From the NCBI RefSeq assembly GCF_000327065.1, contig NC_019936.1, positions 4,244,001-4,308,000 on the forward strand: a DNA stretch of 64,000 nt, given 5' to 3'. Under the pieces are notes generated by a model. The model saw nothing but the letters and a program-made list of their open reading frames with translations, had not been told where the DNA came from and did not search any database. A program made the translations under genes and the position numbers. Positions within the stretch are counted from its first letter, which is position 1; every line of letters starts with the position of its first letter. Shown in pieces: positions 29,627 through 39,745 of the stretch. The stretch is from Stutzerimonas stutzeri RCH2 (GTDB taxonomy: Bacteria; Pseudomonadota; Gammaproteobacteria; Pseudomonadales; Pseudomonadaceae).

Positions 29627-32479
29627 CTAGCGCAGCAACTCGGCGAACTGCAGGGCCGGCACCGGCGGGCTGAGCAGGTAGCCCTGAATCTCGTCGCAGT
29701 GGTTGGCCTTGAGGAAGTCCATCTGCGCCTGGGTTTCAACCCCCTCGGCCACCACCTTGCGTTCCAGGCTGTGAACCATGGCGATGATCGCCCGGGTAAT
29801 CGCTGCGTCCTGGCTGGAATGCTCCAGCTCGCTGATGAAGGAACGGTCGATCTTCACGTAGTCCACCGGGAAGCGCTTGAGGTAGCTCAGCGACGAGAAA
29901 CCGGTGCCGAAGTCGTCGATGGCCAACTTCACACCCAGCGCGCGCAGCTGTTCGCTGATGCTGATGGCATTGTCGATGTCGTCGAGCAGCTGGCTCTCGG
30001 TCAGCTCCAGTTCCAGCATCGTCGCCGGCAGCCCGGTTTCCTCCAGCACCTGACGCACCAGGCTGACGAAGTTGCCCTGGCGTAGCTGCTTGACCGACAG
30101 ATTCACCGATACGCGGATCGCGGCCAGCCCGTCCTGCTGCCACTGGCGCGCCTGACGGCAGGCCTCGCGCAACACGAACTCGCCAAGCGGAATGATCAGC
30201 CCGGTTTCTTCGGCCAGCGGAATGAATTGCGCCGGCGCCACCAGCCCCAGCTCCGGGTGACGCCAGCGCACCAGCGCCTCGGCCGCTTCCAGACTGTCGT
30301 CGGCAAGACTCAGCCGCGGCTGGTAGAAGACCTCCAGCTGCCCGACCTCCAGCGCCTTGCGCAGCTGATTTTCCAGCTGCAGGTAGTGCATGCTCGAGGC
30401 CTGTGGCCGATCGGTGAAGAACTGCAAGGTGTTGCCGCCCAGGTGCTTGGCCTGCTGCATGGCGATATTCGCCTGGCGCAGCAGCGCCTCGGCGTCGCGG
30501 CTGTTATCCGGCAAAAGGCTGACGCCGATGGACGCACTGATCACCAGCTCCTGCTCATCAATGACCATCGGCTTGCGGATTCGCTGCAGCAGCCGGCTAC
30601 CCAGGTGCGCCAGGCTGCTGAGGCTGCCATAGGCATCCAGCAGTACGACGAACTCGTCACCAGAAAGCCGTGCGATGGTGTCGGCTTCAGCCAGGGTCGT
30701 GGAAAGTCGGCGCGAGACTTCGCGCAACAACGCATCCGCCGCCTCATGACCAAGGCTCTCATTGAGCAACTTGAAACGATCCAGGTCGATGTACAGCACC
30801 GCCATGTTGCGTCCGTTACGCCGTACGCGCTGGCAGGCCTCGTGCAGACGCTCCTTGAACAGACCGCGGTTGGCCAGTCCGGTGAGGTCGTCGTAGTGGG
30901 TCAGGTAGCGCAGGCGTTCCTCGATCTTGCGCCGTACGCTGAGATCGGAGATGAAGGCGACCACGTGGGTCACGCTGTCGTCGCTATCACGCACCTCGCG
31001 CAGCTGCACCCACTGCGGGTAGACCTCGCCGCTCTTGCGCTTCTCGATCAGCTCGCCCTGCCAGTGGCCATGGCGCTCCAGCGCGTCGCGCATCGCCTCG
31101 TACTGGCGCTGGCTTTCCGGCGTGCCGGCGATTCGCGCGATGCTGCGGCCGAGCAGTTCCTCGCGCTCATAGCCGGAGAGCGCGCAGCACGCGTCATTGA
31201 CGGCCAGCACCCGGTAAGTGGCGTCCATGATCACCATGCCTTCGCTGGCCGCCTCGAACACCGTGGCGGCCAGGCGTTGCTGCTCGGCCTGGCGGCGGAC
31301 GTCACTGATGTCGCGACGGGTGCCGATCATGCGCAGCGCGCGGCCGGAGGCATCGCGCTGGATCACTCGACCGCGGTCCTCGATACAGATCTCACTGCCG
31401 TCGGCACGCACCGCCCGGTACTCGACGGCGAACTGTTCGCTTTCGCCCTTCAGGTGCGCGATCAGCGTGGCGTGCACGATCGGCAGATCCTGCGGGTGAA
31501 TGTCCGGCAGCAGCGAGCCGTCCTCGGCGTGGCGTTTCTCCAGCCCCACGCCAAACACCACCTCGAGCCGGGAGTGATGTACGCGGTTGTGTTGCAGGTC
31601 CCAGTCCCACAAGCCCAGCCCGCTCGCATCCAACGCCAGATTCAGCCGGGCCTCGCTCTCGCCGAGCTCTTCGGCGGCCCGGGCCAGCTCTGCGGTTCGC
31701 TCGACAACCCGTTGCTCGAGGCCATCATAAGCACGTTGCAGTTGCTGCTCGGCGCGACGACGCTGCTCGACCTCATTGGCCAGCCTGACGTTCAGCCGCT
31801 CGGAATCGCGCCCGACCTTCTCCAGCCGCTCGATCAGCTGCAGCTTGTCCCAGCGCTGCTCCAGGCCGTCGCTGAGCAGACGGCTGATCTGCCAGGCAAT
31901 CAGGCTGAGCGTCGCCAGCACGATCAGCGCAAAAAGGCCCCAACCCTGCTGTAGCGGATGACCGCTGTTGATCAGCAGCAAACCGGTCGGCAACAGGCTC
32001 GGCACGGCGAAACTGAAGAAAGCCGGCAGGCTGACGCCATAAGCGACACTGGCAGCCACCACCACCGAGCCGATCAGACCATAGAGCAATGCCTGGGTAA
32101 CGAACGCATCGGCTGGAACCAGCGCGACCATGGCGTAACAGAGACTCAGGGCAGACGCCGCACTGCCCAGCATGAAGCGCCAGCGCCAGTGCGGCGCGGC
32201 CTGCAGCTCGGGGCTGGCGCGGTTGAACGCCATGACCTGCTGCAGTCGCAACAGACCCAAGCCGAGCATCCATACCAGCCAGACACCTAGCTCGACACCG
32301 GCCTGCTCGCCCCACAACACGACGCCGCAGACCAGAGTGGTCAGCAACAGCAGTACGGCGGGGATGCGGGAACCGCGATAGAGCAGACGCGTACGCTCGG
32401 CGGTCTGGTCGCAGAGGGCTTGCGCATCTGGCAAAGGCTGGGCCGATGCAGGGCAAGCGGCTCGAATGGAATCGGTCAT
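29627..32479 (-). CDS. Membrane PAS-GGDEF-EAL cyclic-di-GMP protein
   Basis: 950 residues. N-terminal 210 residues hold several membrane segments (VLLLLTTLVCGVVLW; FALIVLATLSLIAW), then a coiled coil, two PAS domains (about 280-540), a GGDEF domain with the site RLSGDEFVVLL (SGDEF variant) and an EAL domain with AEALVRWRHPE plus the IDDFGTGFSSLSYLKRFP loop. It may make and/or degrade cyclic di-GMP; the intact EAL signature favours phosphodiesterase activity, while SGDEF does not rule out synthesis. The stimulus is unknown. Confidence 0.9.
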   Translation of the reverse strand: MTDSIRAACPASAQPLPDAQALCDQTAERTRLLYRGSRIPAVLLLLTTLVCGVVLWGEQAGVELGVWLVWMLGLGLLRLQQVMAFNRASPELQAAPHWRWRFMLGSAASALSLCYAMVALVPADAFVTQALLYGLIGSVVVAASVAYGVSLPAFFSFAVPSLLPTGLLLINSGHPLQQGWGLFALIVLATLSLIAWQISRLLSDGLEQRWDKLQLIERLEKVGRDSERLNVRLANEVEQRRRAEQQLQRAYDGLEQRVVERTAELARAAEELGESEARLNLALDASGLGLWDWDLQHNRVHHSRLEVVFGVGLEKRHAEDGSLLPDIHPQDLPIVHATLIAHLKGESEQFAVEYRAVRADGSEICIEDRGRVIQRDASGRALRMIGTRRDISDVRRQAEQQRLAATVFEAASEGMVIMDATYRVLAVNDACCALSGYEREELLGRSIARIAGTPESQRQYEAMRDALERHGHWQGELIEKRKSGEVYPQWVQLREVRDSDDSVTHVVAFISDLSVRRKIEERLRYLTHYDDLTGLANRGLFKERLHEACQRVRRNGRNMAVLYIDLDRFKLLNESLGHEAADALLREVSRRLSTTLAEADTIARLSGDEFVVLLDAYGSLSSLAHLGSRLLQRIRKPMVIDEQELVISASIGVSLLPDNSRDAEALLRQANIAMQQAKHLGGNTLQFFTDRPQASSMHYLQLENQLRKALEVGQLEVFYQPRLSLADDSLEAAEALVRWRHPELGLVAPAQFIPLAEETGLIIPLGEFVLREACRQARQWQQDGLAAIRVSVNLSVKQLRQGNFVSLVRQVLEETGLPATMLELELTESQLLDDIDNAISISEQLRALGVKLAIDDFGTGFSSLSYLKRFPVDYVKIDRSFISELEHSSQDAAITRAIIAMVHSLERKVVAEGVETQAQMDFLKANHCDEIQGYLLSPPVPALQFAELLR

Positions 32480-32730
32480 GACTGTTGTTCTAATAGTGAC
32501 TGCACCCGAATGAAGCTCCTCGGAACCACGAGCGATAATGGCACGTTGCTAGCGTTGCGTCATACGGCGACACGTCGGAAAAAGTGTTGAACATCACATT
32601 CGCCGACCGGCGGACGCAGGCCGATGCATGCCTCTCAGCCGCCCAAAGAGTGCGCTCTGCAGACCTGAAAACGGCGTGACAACAGACCACAGGGCGAGCG
32701 CAGCGCAGGCATTTCCAATAGAATGCCGCG

Positions 32731-34920
32731 ATGCACGACGATCTCTCTCTCCTCCTGAATTCCCTCAACGATGCTCAGCGCCAGGCCGTGGCCGCGCCGC
32801 TGGGACGTCAACTGGTATTGGCTGGCGCTGGCTCGGGCAAGACCCGCGTGCTGGTGCACCGGATCGCCTGGCTGAATCAGGTCGAACGCGCCTCGCTGCA
32901 CTCGATCCTGTCGGTGACCTTCACCAACAAGGCTGCCGCCGAAATGCGCCAGCGTATTGAGCAGTTGCTGCACGTGAACCCGCAGGGCATGTGGGTCGGC
33001 ACCTTCCACGGCCTGGCCCACCGCCTGTTGCGCGCGCACTGGCAGGAAGCCAAGCTGGCGCAGAACTTCCAGATTCTCGACTCCGACGACCAGCAACGCC
33101 TGGTCAAGCGGGTGATCCGCGAACTCGGCCTCGACGAGCAGCGCTGGCCGGCACGCCAGGCGCAGTGGTGGATCAACGCGCAGAAGGACGAAGGCCTGCG
33201 CCCACGCAACATCCAGCCCGGCGGTGATCTGTTCCTCGCCACACAGCTGAAGATCTACGAAGCCTATGAAGAGGCCTGCGCCCGCGCTGGCGTCATCGAC
33301 TTCTCCGAGCTGCTGCTGCGTGCGCTGGATCTGTGGCGCGACCACCCCGGCCTGCTCGAGCACTATCAGCGGCGCTTCCGCCATGTGCTGGTCGACGAGT
33401 TTCAGGACACCAACGCCGTGCAGTACGCCTGGCTGCGCCTGCTGGCCAAGGGCGGCGAAAGCCTGATGGTGGTCGGCGACGACGACCAGTCGATCTACGG
33501 CTGGCGTGGCGCGCGCATCGAGAACCTGCATCAGTTCAGCCAGGACTTCCCCGACGCCGAAACCATCCGCCTGGAGCAGAACTACCGCTCCACCGCCTGC
33601 ATCCTCAAGGCCGCCAACGCGCTGATCGCCAACAACCAGGGCCGTCTCGGCAAGGAACTCTGGACCTCCGGTTGCGAGGGCGAGCCGATCAGCCTGTATG
33701 CCGCCTTCAACGAGCACGACGAAGCGCGCTACGTGGTCGAGAGCATCGAGAAGGCCATTCGCGACGGCATGAGCCGCAGCGAGATCGCCATCCTCTACCG
33801 CTCCAACGCCCAGTCGCGGGTGCTGGAAGAGGCGCTGCTGCGCGAGAAGATTCCCTACCGCATCTATGGCGGCCAGCGCTTCTTCGAGCGCGCCGAAATC
33901 AAGAACGCCATGGCCTACCTGCGCCTGATCCAGACCCGCGACAACGACGCGGCGCTGGAGCGGGTGATCAACGTGCCGGCCCGTGGCATCGGTGAAAAGA
34001 CCGTCGAATGCCTGCGCCAGCTGGCGCGCGAGCAAGGCTTGTCGATGTGGGCGGCGCTGCATCAGGCGGTCGGCACCAAGGCGGTTTCCGGCCGCGCAGC
34101 CAGCGCGCTGAACGGCTTCGTCGAGCTGGTCGATACCCTGGCGCTGAAAGTCGAAGGCATGCAGCTGCACAACATGGCACAGCTGGTCATCGAGCAGTCC
34201 GGGCTGCTGGCCTACCACCGCGACGAAAAGGGTGAAAAAGCCCAGGCGCGGGTGGAAAACCTTGAGGAACTGGTCTCCGCTGCACGCGCCTTCGACAGCT
34301 ACAGCGAAGAGGATGACGACATCCAGTCACCGCTGGCCGCCTTTCTCGACCACGCCTCGCTGGAGGCCGGCGAACAGCAGGCCGGCGACCACGAGGACAG
34401 CGTGCAGCTGATGACCCTGCACAGTGCCAAGGGTCTGGAGTTTCCGCTGGTGTTCCTGGTCGGCATGGAAGAAGGCCTGTTCCCGCACAAGATGAGCCTG
34501 GAGGAGTCCGGCCGTCTGGAAGAAGAACGTCGCCTGGCCTATGTCGGCATCACCCGCGCCATGCAGCAGCTGGTGATCACCTACGCCGAGACCCGCCGGC
34601 TCTACGGCAGCGAGACCTATAACAAGATCTCGCGCTTCGTCCGCGAAATCCCGCCGGCGCTGGTGCAGGAAGTCCGCCTGAGCAACACCGTAACGCGCTC
34701 CTTCAACGGCAAGAGCATGAGCGGCTCGTCGCTGTTCGACGGTGCCGGCGTGCCGGAAACACCGTTCAGCCTCGGCCAGCGCGTGCGTCATTCGCTGTTC
34801 GGCGAAGGCACCATCCTCAACTTCGAAGGCTCCGGCGCCCAGGCGCGGGTGCAGGTGAATTTCGAGGATGAGGGCAGCAAATGGCTGATGCTCAGTTACG
34901 CAAAACTTGAAGCCCTATGA
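32731..34920 (+). CDS. uvrD: DNA helicase II (UvrD)
   Basis: 729 residues, the usual UvrD length. SF1A 3'-5' helicase used in mismatch and nucleotide excision repair. Walker A LAGAGSGKTRVLVHR near residue 30, Walker B VDEFQDTN, motif III VVGDDDQSIYGWRGA, motif IV QNYRSTACIL, and VQLMTLHSAKGLEFPLVFLVG are all intact. The last residues form the UvrD C-terminal Tudor-like segment (VRHSLFGEGTILNFEG). Confidence 0.95.
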   Translation: MHDDLSLLLNSLNDAQRQAVAAPLGRQLVLAGAGSGKTRVLVHRIAWLNQVERASLHSILSVTFTNKAAAEMRQRIEQLLHVNPQGMWVGTFHGLAHRLLRAHWQEAKLAQNFQILDSDDQQRLVKRVIRELGLDEQRWPARQAQWWINAQKDEGLRPRNIQPGGDLFLATQLKIYEAYEEACARAGVIDFSELLLRALDLWRDHPGLLEHYQRRFRHVLVDEFQDTNAVQYAWLRLLAKGGESLMVVGDDDQSIYGWRGARIENLHQFSQDFPDAETIRLEQNYRSTACILKAANALIANNQGRLGKELWTSGCEGEPISLYAAFNEHDEARYVVESIEKAIRDGMSRSEIAILYRSNAQSRVLEEALLREKIPYRIYGGQRFFERAEIKNAMAYLRLIQTRDNDAALERVINVPARGIGEKTVECLRQLAREQGLSMWAALHQAVGTKAVSGRAASALNGFVELVDTLALKVEGMQLHNMAQLVIEQSGLLAYHRDEKGEKAQARVENLEELVSAARAFDSYSEEDDDIQSPLAAFLDHASLEAGEQQAGDHEDSVQLMTLHSAKGLEFPLVFLVGMEEGLFPHKMSLEESGRLEEERRLAYVGITRAMQQLVITYAETRRLYGSETYNKISRFVREIPPALVQEVRLSNTVTRSFNGKSMSGSSLFDGAGVPETPFSLGQRVRHSLFGEGTILNFEGSGAQARVQVNFEDEGSKWLMLSYAKLEAL

Positions 34921-34976
34921 GGTTGACGCTAACGTCAACGCCTCATACCAACAAGAAAGACCAAGGAAACCGACCC

Positions 34977-36080
34977 ATGAAACGCCGCCATCTGTTCGGT
35001 GCTGCCGCTGCCTTGCTTGCGACCCTCGGCCTTGCCGGCTGCAATGACGACAAGAAAGTCGAAAACGCCGGCCAACAAGCCGCCAGCGAACCCGCCAAGA
35101 CCTACACCTGGAAAATGGTCACCGCCTGGCCGAAGAACTACCCGGGCCTGGGCACCGCCGCCGAACGCCTGGCCGACCGCGTCAAGGTGATGAGCGACGG
35201 CCGCCTGACCATCAAGGTCTATGCCGCCGGCGAGCTGGTCCCGGCGCTGGAAGTGTTCGATGCCGTCTCCCGCGGCACCGCAGAACTGGGCCACGGCGCC
35301 GCCTATTACTGGAAAGGCAAGGTGCCGACCGCACAGTTCTTCACTTCGGTACCGTTCGGCCTGTCGGCCATCGAGATGAACGCCTGGTTGAGCCGCGGCG
35401 AAGGCCAGAAGTTCTGGGAAGAGGCCTATGCACCCTTCGGCGTGAAGCCGATGGTGGTCGGCAACACCGGGATGCAGATGGGCGGCTGGTACAACAAGGA
35501 AATCAATGCGCTGGGCGACCTGCGCGGGCTGAAGATTCGTATGCCGGGCCTGGGCGGCGAAGTGCTGGCGCGCCTCGGTGCCACCACCGTGAACCTGCCC
35601 GGCGGCGAAGTGTTCACTGCACTGCAGACCGGCGCCATCGACGCCACCGACTGGGTCAGCCCGTACAACGACTTGGCCTTCGGTCTGCACAAGGCAGCCA
35701 AGTACTACTACTACCCGGGCTGGCAGGAACCGCAGGCGGTGCTGGAGCTGCTGGTCAACCAGAAGGCGATGGACACCCTGCCCGAGGACCTGCAGGCCAT
35801 CCTCACCGAGGCGACCCGCGCGGCCAGCCGCGACATGATGGATGACTATGTCTACAACAACGCCCTGGCACTGGAGCAGCTCAAGCAGCAGGGCGTCGAG
35901 CTCAAGCGCTTCCCCGACGAAGTGCTCGACGCCATGCAGGAGCAATCGGAACTGGTGCTTGGCGAGCTGGCCGCGCAGAGCGAGCTGAACGGTCGCATCT
36001 GGGCCTCGATGAAGGCCTTCCAGGAGCAAGTCAAGCCGATGCACGAGATCTCCGAGAAGGAGCTGTACAACTGGCGTTGA
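34977..36080 (+). CDS. TRAP-type dicarboxylate/monocarboxylate-binding lipoprotein (DctP family), orphan
   Basis: 367 residues from ATG 34977. Lipoprotein signal with lipobox LAGC at about residue 20. The mature part is a TRAP DctP-like receptor (KMVTAWPKNYPGLGTAAERLADRVKVMSDGRL; GHGAAYYWKGKVPT; GWYNKEINALGDLRGLKIRMPG), resembling 2-oxoacid-type receptors. The DctQ/DctM membrane partners are absent on both sides, so the permease must be elsewhere. It begins 57 bp after uvrD and ends in a terminator. Confidence 0.85.
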   Translation: MKRRHLFGAAAALLATLGLAGCNDDKKVENAGQQAASEPAKTYTWKMVTAWPKNYPGLGTAAERLADRVKVMSDGRLTIKVYAAGELVPALEVFDAVSRGTAELGHGAAYYWKGKVPTAQFFTSVPFGLSAIEMNAWLSRGEGQKFWEEAYAPFGVKPMVVGNTGMQMGGWYNKEINALGDLRGLKIRMPGLGGEVLARLGATTVNLPGGEVFTALQTGAIDATDWVSPYNDLAFGLHKAAKYYYYPGWQEPQAVLELLVNQKAMDTLPEDLQAILTEATRAASRDMMDDYVYNNALALEQLKQQGVELKRFPDEVLDAMQEQSELVLGELAAQSELNGRIWASMKAFQEQVKPMHEISEKELYNWR

Positions 36081-36095
36081 TCCAGCGGCCGGAAG

Positions 36096-36119
36096 AACGG
36101 AGCCGCGAGGCTCCGTTTT
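36096..36119 (+). terminator. Terminator after the TRAP receptor gene
   Basis: AACGGAGCC, GCGA loop, GGCTCCGTT and then TT: a 9-bp perfect stem, 16 bp after the stop codon. Confidence 0.8.
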
Positions 36120-36261
36120 CGCAACCGCACCACCCCATCTGGCCATTCCAGGCGCGACCAACGGTCGCAAGCAAAAGCCGGTAACATACTGCCCCTGGCC
36201 AACCCCTGCCCGCCTCGGCAGGATGGCGCGCGTACTCCACTCTTTTCAGCGGGAACACTCA

Positions 36262-37104
36262 ATGCAACGTGTGCTTAGCATTTTCATGGCGCTGTGTATC
36301 AGCCTGACCTTCGCGCTCGACGCCCACGCCAAGCGCTTCGGCGGCGGCAAGAGCTTCGGCTCGGCGCCCAGCCACCAAACCCGCCAGGCGCCCCAGCAGA
36401 CTCAGGCCGCGCCGAATCAGGCAGGCCGTCAGACGCCCGCCGCCGCCAGCGGTGCTTCGCGCTGGCTCGGTCCGTTGGCCGGTCTGGCCGCCGGTGGCCT
36501 GCTCGCCTCGATGTTCATGGGCGACGGCTTCGAAGGCATCCAGTTCATGGATATCCTGATCTTCGGCGTGATCGCGTTCCTGCTGTTCCGCTTCCTCGCC
36601 GCTCGCCGTCGCCAGCAGCAGCCGGCCATGGCCGGCCATGCGCCGATGCAACGTGAAATGCCGCAGCAGCCGGCAACCTCCATCTTCGGTGGCAGCGCCG
36701 CCCCGGTTGCCGCCGCTCCGGTGATCAACGCCCCGGCCTGGTTCAACGAGCAGAGCTTCGTCGCTGCGGCCCGCGAGCACTTCCTCTCGCTGCAGCAGCA
36801 CTGGGACGCCAACGAGATGGACAAGATCTCCGAGTTCGTCACTCCGCAGCTGTTGGGCTTCCTCAAGCAGGAACGCGCCGAGATCGGTGATGCCTATCAG
36901 TCGACCTACATCGACGATCTGCAGATCCAGCTCGACGGCGTCGACGATGATGCCGAGAAGACCACTGCCACCCTGACCTTCAGCGGTGTGTCGAAGACCT
37001 CGCGCTTCGACCAGGGCGAGCCGTTCAGCGAAAGCTGGCGCATGGAACGTGCCCAGGGCGAGAACCAGCCCTGGCTGGTCGCTGGTATCCGCCAGAACGC
37101 CTGA
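36262..37104 (+). CDS. Tim44-like domain membrane protein
   Basis: 280 residues from ATG 36262. Signal/anchor at the N-terminus (LSIFMALCISLTFALDAHA), a Gln/Ala/Pro-rich linker, membrane segments near residues 72-85 and 92-112, and a C-terminal Tim44-like domain (about 165-280: FVAAAREHFLSLQQHWDANEMDKISEF). Bacterial members are common in proteobacteria and have no settled function. Monocistronic. Confidence 0.85.
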   Translation: MQRVLSIFMALCISLTFALDAHAKRFGGGKSFGSAPSHQTRQAPQQTQAAPNQAGRQTPAAASGASRWLGPLAGLAAGGLLASMFMGDGFEGIQFMDILIFGVIAFLLFRFLAARRRQQQPAMAGHAPMQREMPQQPATSIFGGSAAPVAAAPVINAPAWFNEQSFVAAAREHFLSLQQHWDANEMDKISEFVTPQLLGFLKQERAEIGDAYQSTYIDDLQIQLDGVDDDAEKTTATLTFSGVSKTSRFDQGEPFSESWRMERAQGENQPWLVAGIRQNA

Positions 37105-37144
37105 TCGACGTAACGCAGGAAACGGTCTGCCCCGGCAGACCACA

Positions 37145-37174
37145 GACAAACCCCGCCACTCGGCGGGGTTTGTC
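37145..37174. terminator. Bidirectional terminator between Tim44-like and hydrolase genes
   Basis: GACAAACCCCGCC, ACTC loop and GGCGGGGTTTGTC form a 13-bp perfect stem between convergent genes, with A/T runs that suit either strand. Confidence 0.75.
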
Positions 37175-37217
37175 GTTTCTGAGCGGCAAGCGGCGCGGTG
37201 CTGCGAGCCGCTCCACA

Positions 37218-38168
37218 TCACTCCTTGAGAAAGGCCAGCAGATCGTTGTTGAAGCGCTCCTTGTGGGTGTCGGTCAGGCCGTGCGGTGCACCGGGATAGA
37301 CGATCAGCTTCGCGCCCTTAACCAGTGCGGCAGACGCCTTGCCCGAGCTGTCCAGCGGCACGATCTGGTCATCGTCGCCGTGGATCACCAGCGTCGGCAC
37401 ATCGAACTTCTTCAGGTCGCCGCGAAAGTCCGTGGCCGAGAATGCAGCGATGGAGTCGTAGGTGTTCTTGTGCCCGGCCTGCAGGCCCTGGGCACGCCAG
37501 TTGTCGATCAGCCCCTGGGAAACCTTGGCGCCTGAACGATTGAAGCCGTAGAACGGGCCGGAGGCGAGGTCCAGATACAGCTGCGCGCGATCCTCCAGCG
37601 AGGCCTTGCGGATGCCGTCGAAGACTTCCAGCGGCAGGCCACCCGGGTTATCCGCCGTTTTCAGCATCATCGGTGGCACGGCGCTGACCAGCACGGCCTT
37701 CTTTATCCGTTCGGTGCCTTGGCGGCCGATGTAGCGGGCCACCTCGCCACCACCGGTGGAGAAGCCCACCAGGGTGACGTCCTTCAAATCGAGCGCTTCG
37801 ATCACCGCGGCTAGGTCGTCGGCGTAGTGATCCATGTCGTTGCCTTCCCACGGCTGACTGGAACGGCCATGACCGCGGCGGTCATGGGCGACCACCCGAT
37901 AGCCCTCGGATGCGAGGAACAGCATCTGCGATTCCCAGCTGTCCGAGTTGAGCGGCCAGCCGTGGCTGAAGGTCACCACCGGACCGTCCTTCGGACCCCA
38001 GTCCTTGTAGTAGAGCTGCACGCCGTCGGCCGTGGTGATGGTGCTGGCAGTGCGGGCACTGGCGACACCGGATGTCGGTTGCGTGGCCTGTTCCGGTTGT
38101 GCGGCGAAAACTGGCTGCATCGCGATGGCCAGCAGCGGGAGGGTGAAGGTGCGAATGATGGCATTCAT
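37218..38168 (-). CDS. Exported alpha/beta hydrolase (chloroperoxidase-like)
   Basis: 316 residues with a Sec signal ([20 protein letters not shown]). The rest is a cofactor-free haloperoxidase/esterase-type hydrolase: oxyanion HG in [13 protein letters not shown], nucleophile Ser in [16 protein letters not shown], acid in [11 protein letters not shown] and His in [12 protein letters not shown]. It follows the Ohr gene by 40 bp on the same strand, so a shared role in peroxide or peracid handling is plausible. Confidence 0.85.
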   Translation of the reverse strand: MNAIIRTFTLPLLAIAMQPVFAAQPEQATQPTSGVASARTASTITTADGVQLYYKDWGPKDGPVVTFSHGWPLNSDSWESQMLFLASEGYRVVAHDRRGHGRSSQPWEGNDMDHYADDLAAVIEALDLKDVTLVGFSTGGGEVARYIGRQGTERIKKAVLVSAVPPMMLKTADNPGGLPLEVFDGIRKASLEDRAQLYLDLASGPFYGFNRSGAKVSQGLIDNWRAQGLQAGHKNTYDSIAAFSATDFRGDLKKFDVPTLVIHGDDDQIVPLDSSGKASAALVKGAKLIVYPGAPHGLTDTHKERFNNDLLAFLKE

Positions 38169-38208
38169 GGCGTGAGTCTCCTGTTCGTAGGTTTGGGGGC
38201 GGTCTGGA

Positions 38209-38637
38209 TCAGTCAGCGATGAGCAGCGTTACGTCGATGTTGCCGCGGGTGGCGTTGGAGTACGGGCAGACCACGTGGGCCTGTTCGACCAGCCCCTGCA
38301 ACACGTCGCGGGCAATGCCGGGCGCGGCGATGGTCAGCTCGGCCTCGATGCCGAAGCCGGTAGGGATCTGGCCAATGCCGACCTTGCCGGTGATGCGGGT
38401 GTCGGCCGGCAGTGCGACCTTCTGCTTGCCGGCGACGAACTTCAAAGCACCGAGGAAGCAGGCTGAGTAGCCGGCAGCGAAGAGCTGCTCGGGGTTGGTG
38501 CCGGGGCCGCCGGCGCCACCCAGTTCACGCGGCGTGGACAGCTGTACGTCGAGCGCCTGGTCGGAGGAGCTGGCGCGACCTTCACGGCCGCCGGTGGCGG
38601 TTGCAGTGGCGGTGTAGAGAATCTTTTCGATGGTCAT
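38209..38637 (-). CDS. ohr: Organic hydroperoxide resistance protein (Ohr/OsmC family)
   Basis: 142 residues. Thiol peroxidase that reduces organic hydroperoxides. Both redox cysteines are present, in [11 protein letters not shown] and [13 protein letters not shown], and the length fits Ohr. No MarR-type OhrR gene lies nearby; the divergent AraC gene is the candidate regulator. Confidence 0.9.
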   Translation of the reverse strand: MTIEKILYTATATATGGREGRASSSDQALDVQLSTPRELGGAGGPGTNPEQLFAAGYSACFLGALKFVAGKQKVALPADTRITGKVGIGQIPTGFGIEAELTIAAPGIARDVLQGLVEQAHVVCPYSNATRGNIDVTLLIAD

Positions 38638-38756
38638 GGCTACGGTTCCTGTTCTGTCGGTAGGCCAGGGCGTTGTTGCCCGGTGAGAGCTATTCTGCTC
38701 ACCACGGAAAACTATTGGTGACGTAAAATCCGGAAAACATGATCAGGAGTACGAAG

Positions 38757-39593
38757 ATGGCTGACAGGCTCGCCGCTCTGATGACGCATTTCCCGATGAG
38801 CGCACAGGTGTTCAATACCGGGCCGCTGTGCGGCATCAACACGCTGCAAAGCGATGGTGTGCATGGGCAGCTGCATCTGGTGCGCAGCGGTGCCGTCGAG
38901 GTGCATTACGGCAGGGACAAGCTGCAAGTCGAGCGCCCCAGCCTGCTGCTGTTTCCGCGACCACTGACGCATCGCTTCGTTGTCGCCGCCGGGCAGCAGG
39001 CAGACATGGTCTGCGCGAACCTGTCGTTCGAGGGCGGCGCCAGCAACCCAATCGCGTCAGGCCTGGCCGATGTCGTCTGCCTGCCGCTCGACGAGGTCTG
39101 GGGCACCGAGCCGGTGCTGACGCTGCTGTTCGAAGAAGCCTTCGAGCAGCGCTGCGGGCGTGTGGCGATGGTCGAGCGCCTGCTCGAAGTGGTGATGATC
39201 CAGGTGTTGCGCCAGCTGATGGAAAGCGACGCGGTGAATGGCGGCCTGCTCTCCGGGCTGGCGCACCCGCGGCTGCGCAATGCCTTGGTGGCGATGCACG
39301 AGGCGCCAGCGCAGGACTGGACGCTCGAGGAACTGGCCAGTGTCGCCGGGATGTCGCGCAGCGTGTTCGCCACGGCCTTTCGCGAGACGGTCGGCACCAC
39401 GCCGGGACAGTACCTGCAGGGCTGGCGCGTGCGGCTGGCGCAGAAGGCACTGCGCCGTGGCCGCCCACTGAAGATGATCTCGGCCGAGGTCGGCTACGGC
39501 AGCGAAGCTGCGTTCTCGCGGGCGTTCAAGGCGCACTCCGGCCTGTCGCCGCGGGACTGGAAGAACCAGTTGTCCATGCCGGCCAACCCCTGA
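38757..39593 (+). CDS. AraC-family transcriptional regulator
   Basis: 278 residues from ATG 38757, chosen over 38739 because AGGAG lies 9 bp upstream. N-terminal cupin-type sensing domain (about 1-170) and C-terminal double HTH (about 180-275; LEELASVAGMSRSVFATAFRETVGTTPGQYLQGWRVRLA). It is divergent from ohr and the hydrolase gene and probably controls them. Confidence 0.85.
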   Translation: MADRLAALMTHFPMSAQVFNTGPLCGINTLQSDGVHGQLHLVRSGAVEVHYGRDKLQVERPSLLLFPRPLTHRFVVAAGQQADMVCANLSFEGGASNPIASGLADVVCLPLDEVWGTEPVLTLLFEEAFEQRCGRVAMVERLLEVVMIQVLRQLMESDAVNGGLLSGLAHPRLRNALVAMHEAPAQDWTLEELASVAGMSRSVFATAFRETVGTTPGQYLQGWRVRLAQKALRRGRPLKMISAEVGYGSEAAFSRAFKAHSGLSPRDWKNQLSMPANP

Positions 39594-39745
39594 CAGCAGG
39601 ACCTCGCGCCGAACCAAACTCCGCGCGGAGTGGCTAGAAGCGAAAGACCGAATTAATCCTTCGCTTCTTCCAATGTTGACTAAGCTCCTTGGCAGACGCC
39701 GGCAAAGCATCGGCGTTCCAGCCTGATAAGAAAGGAGAACCACCG

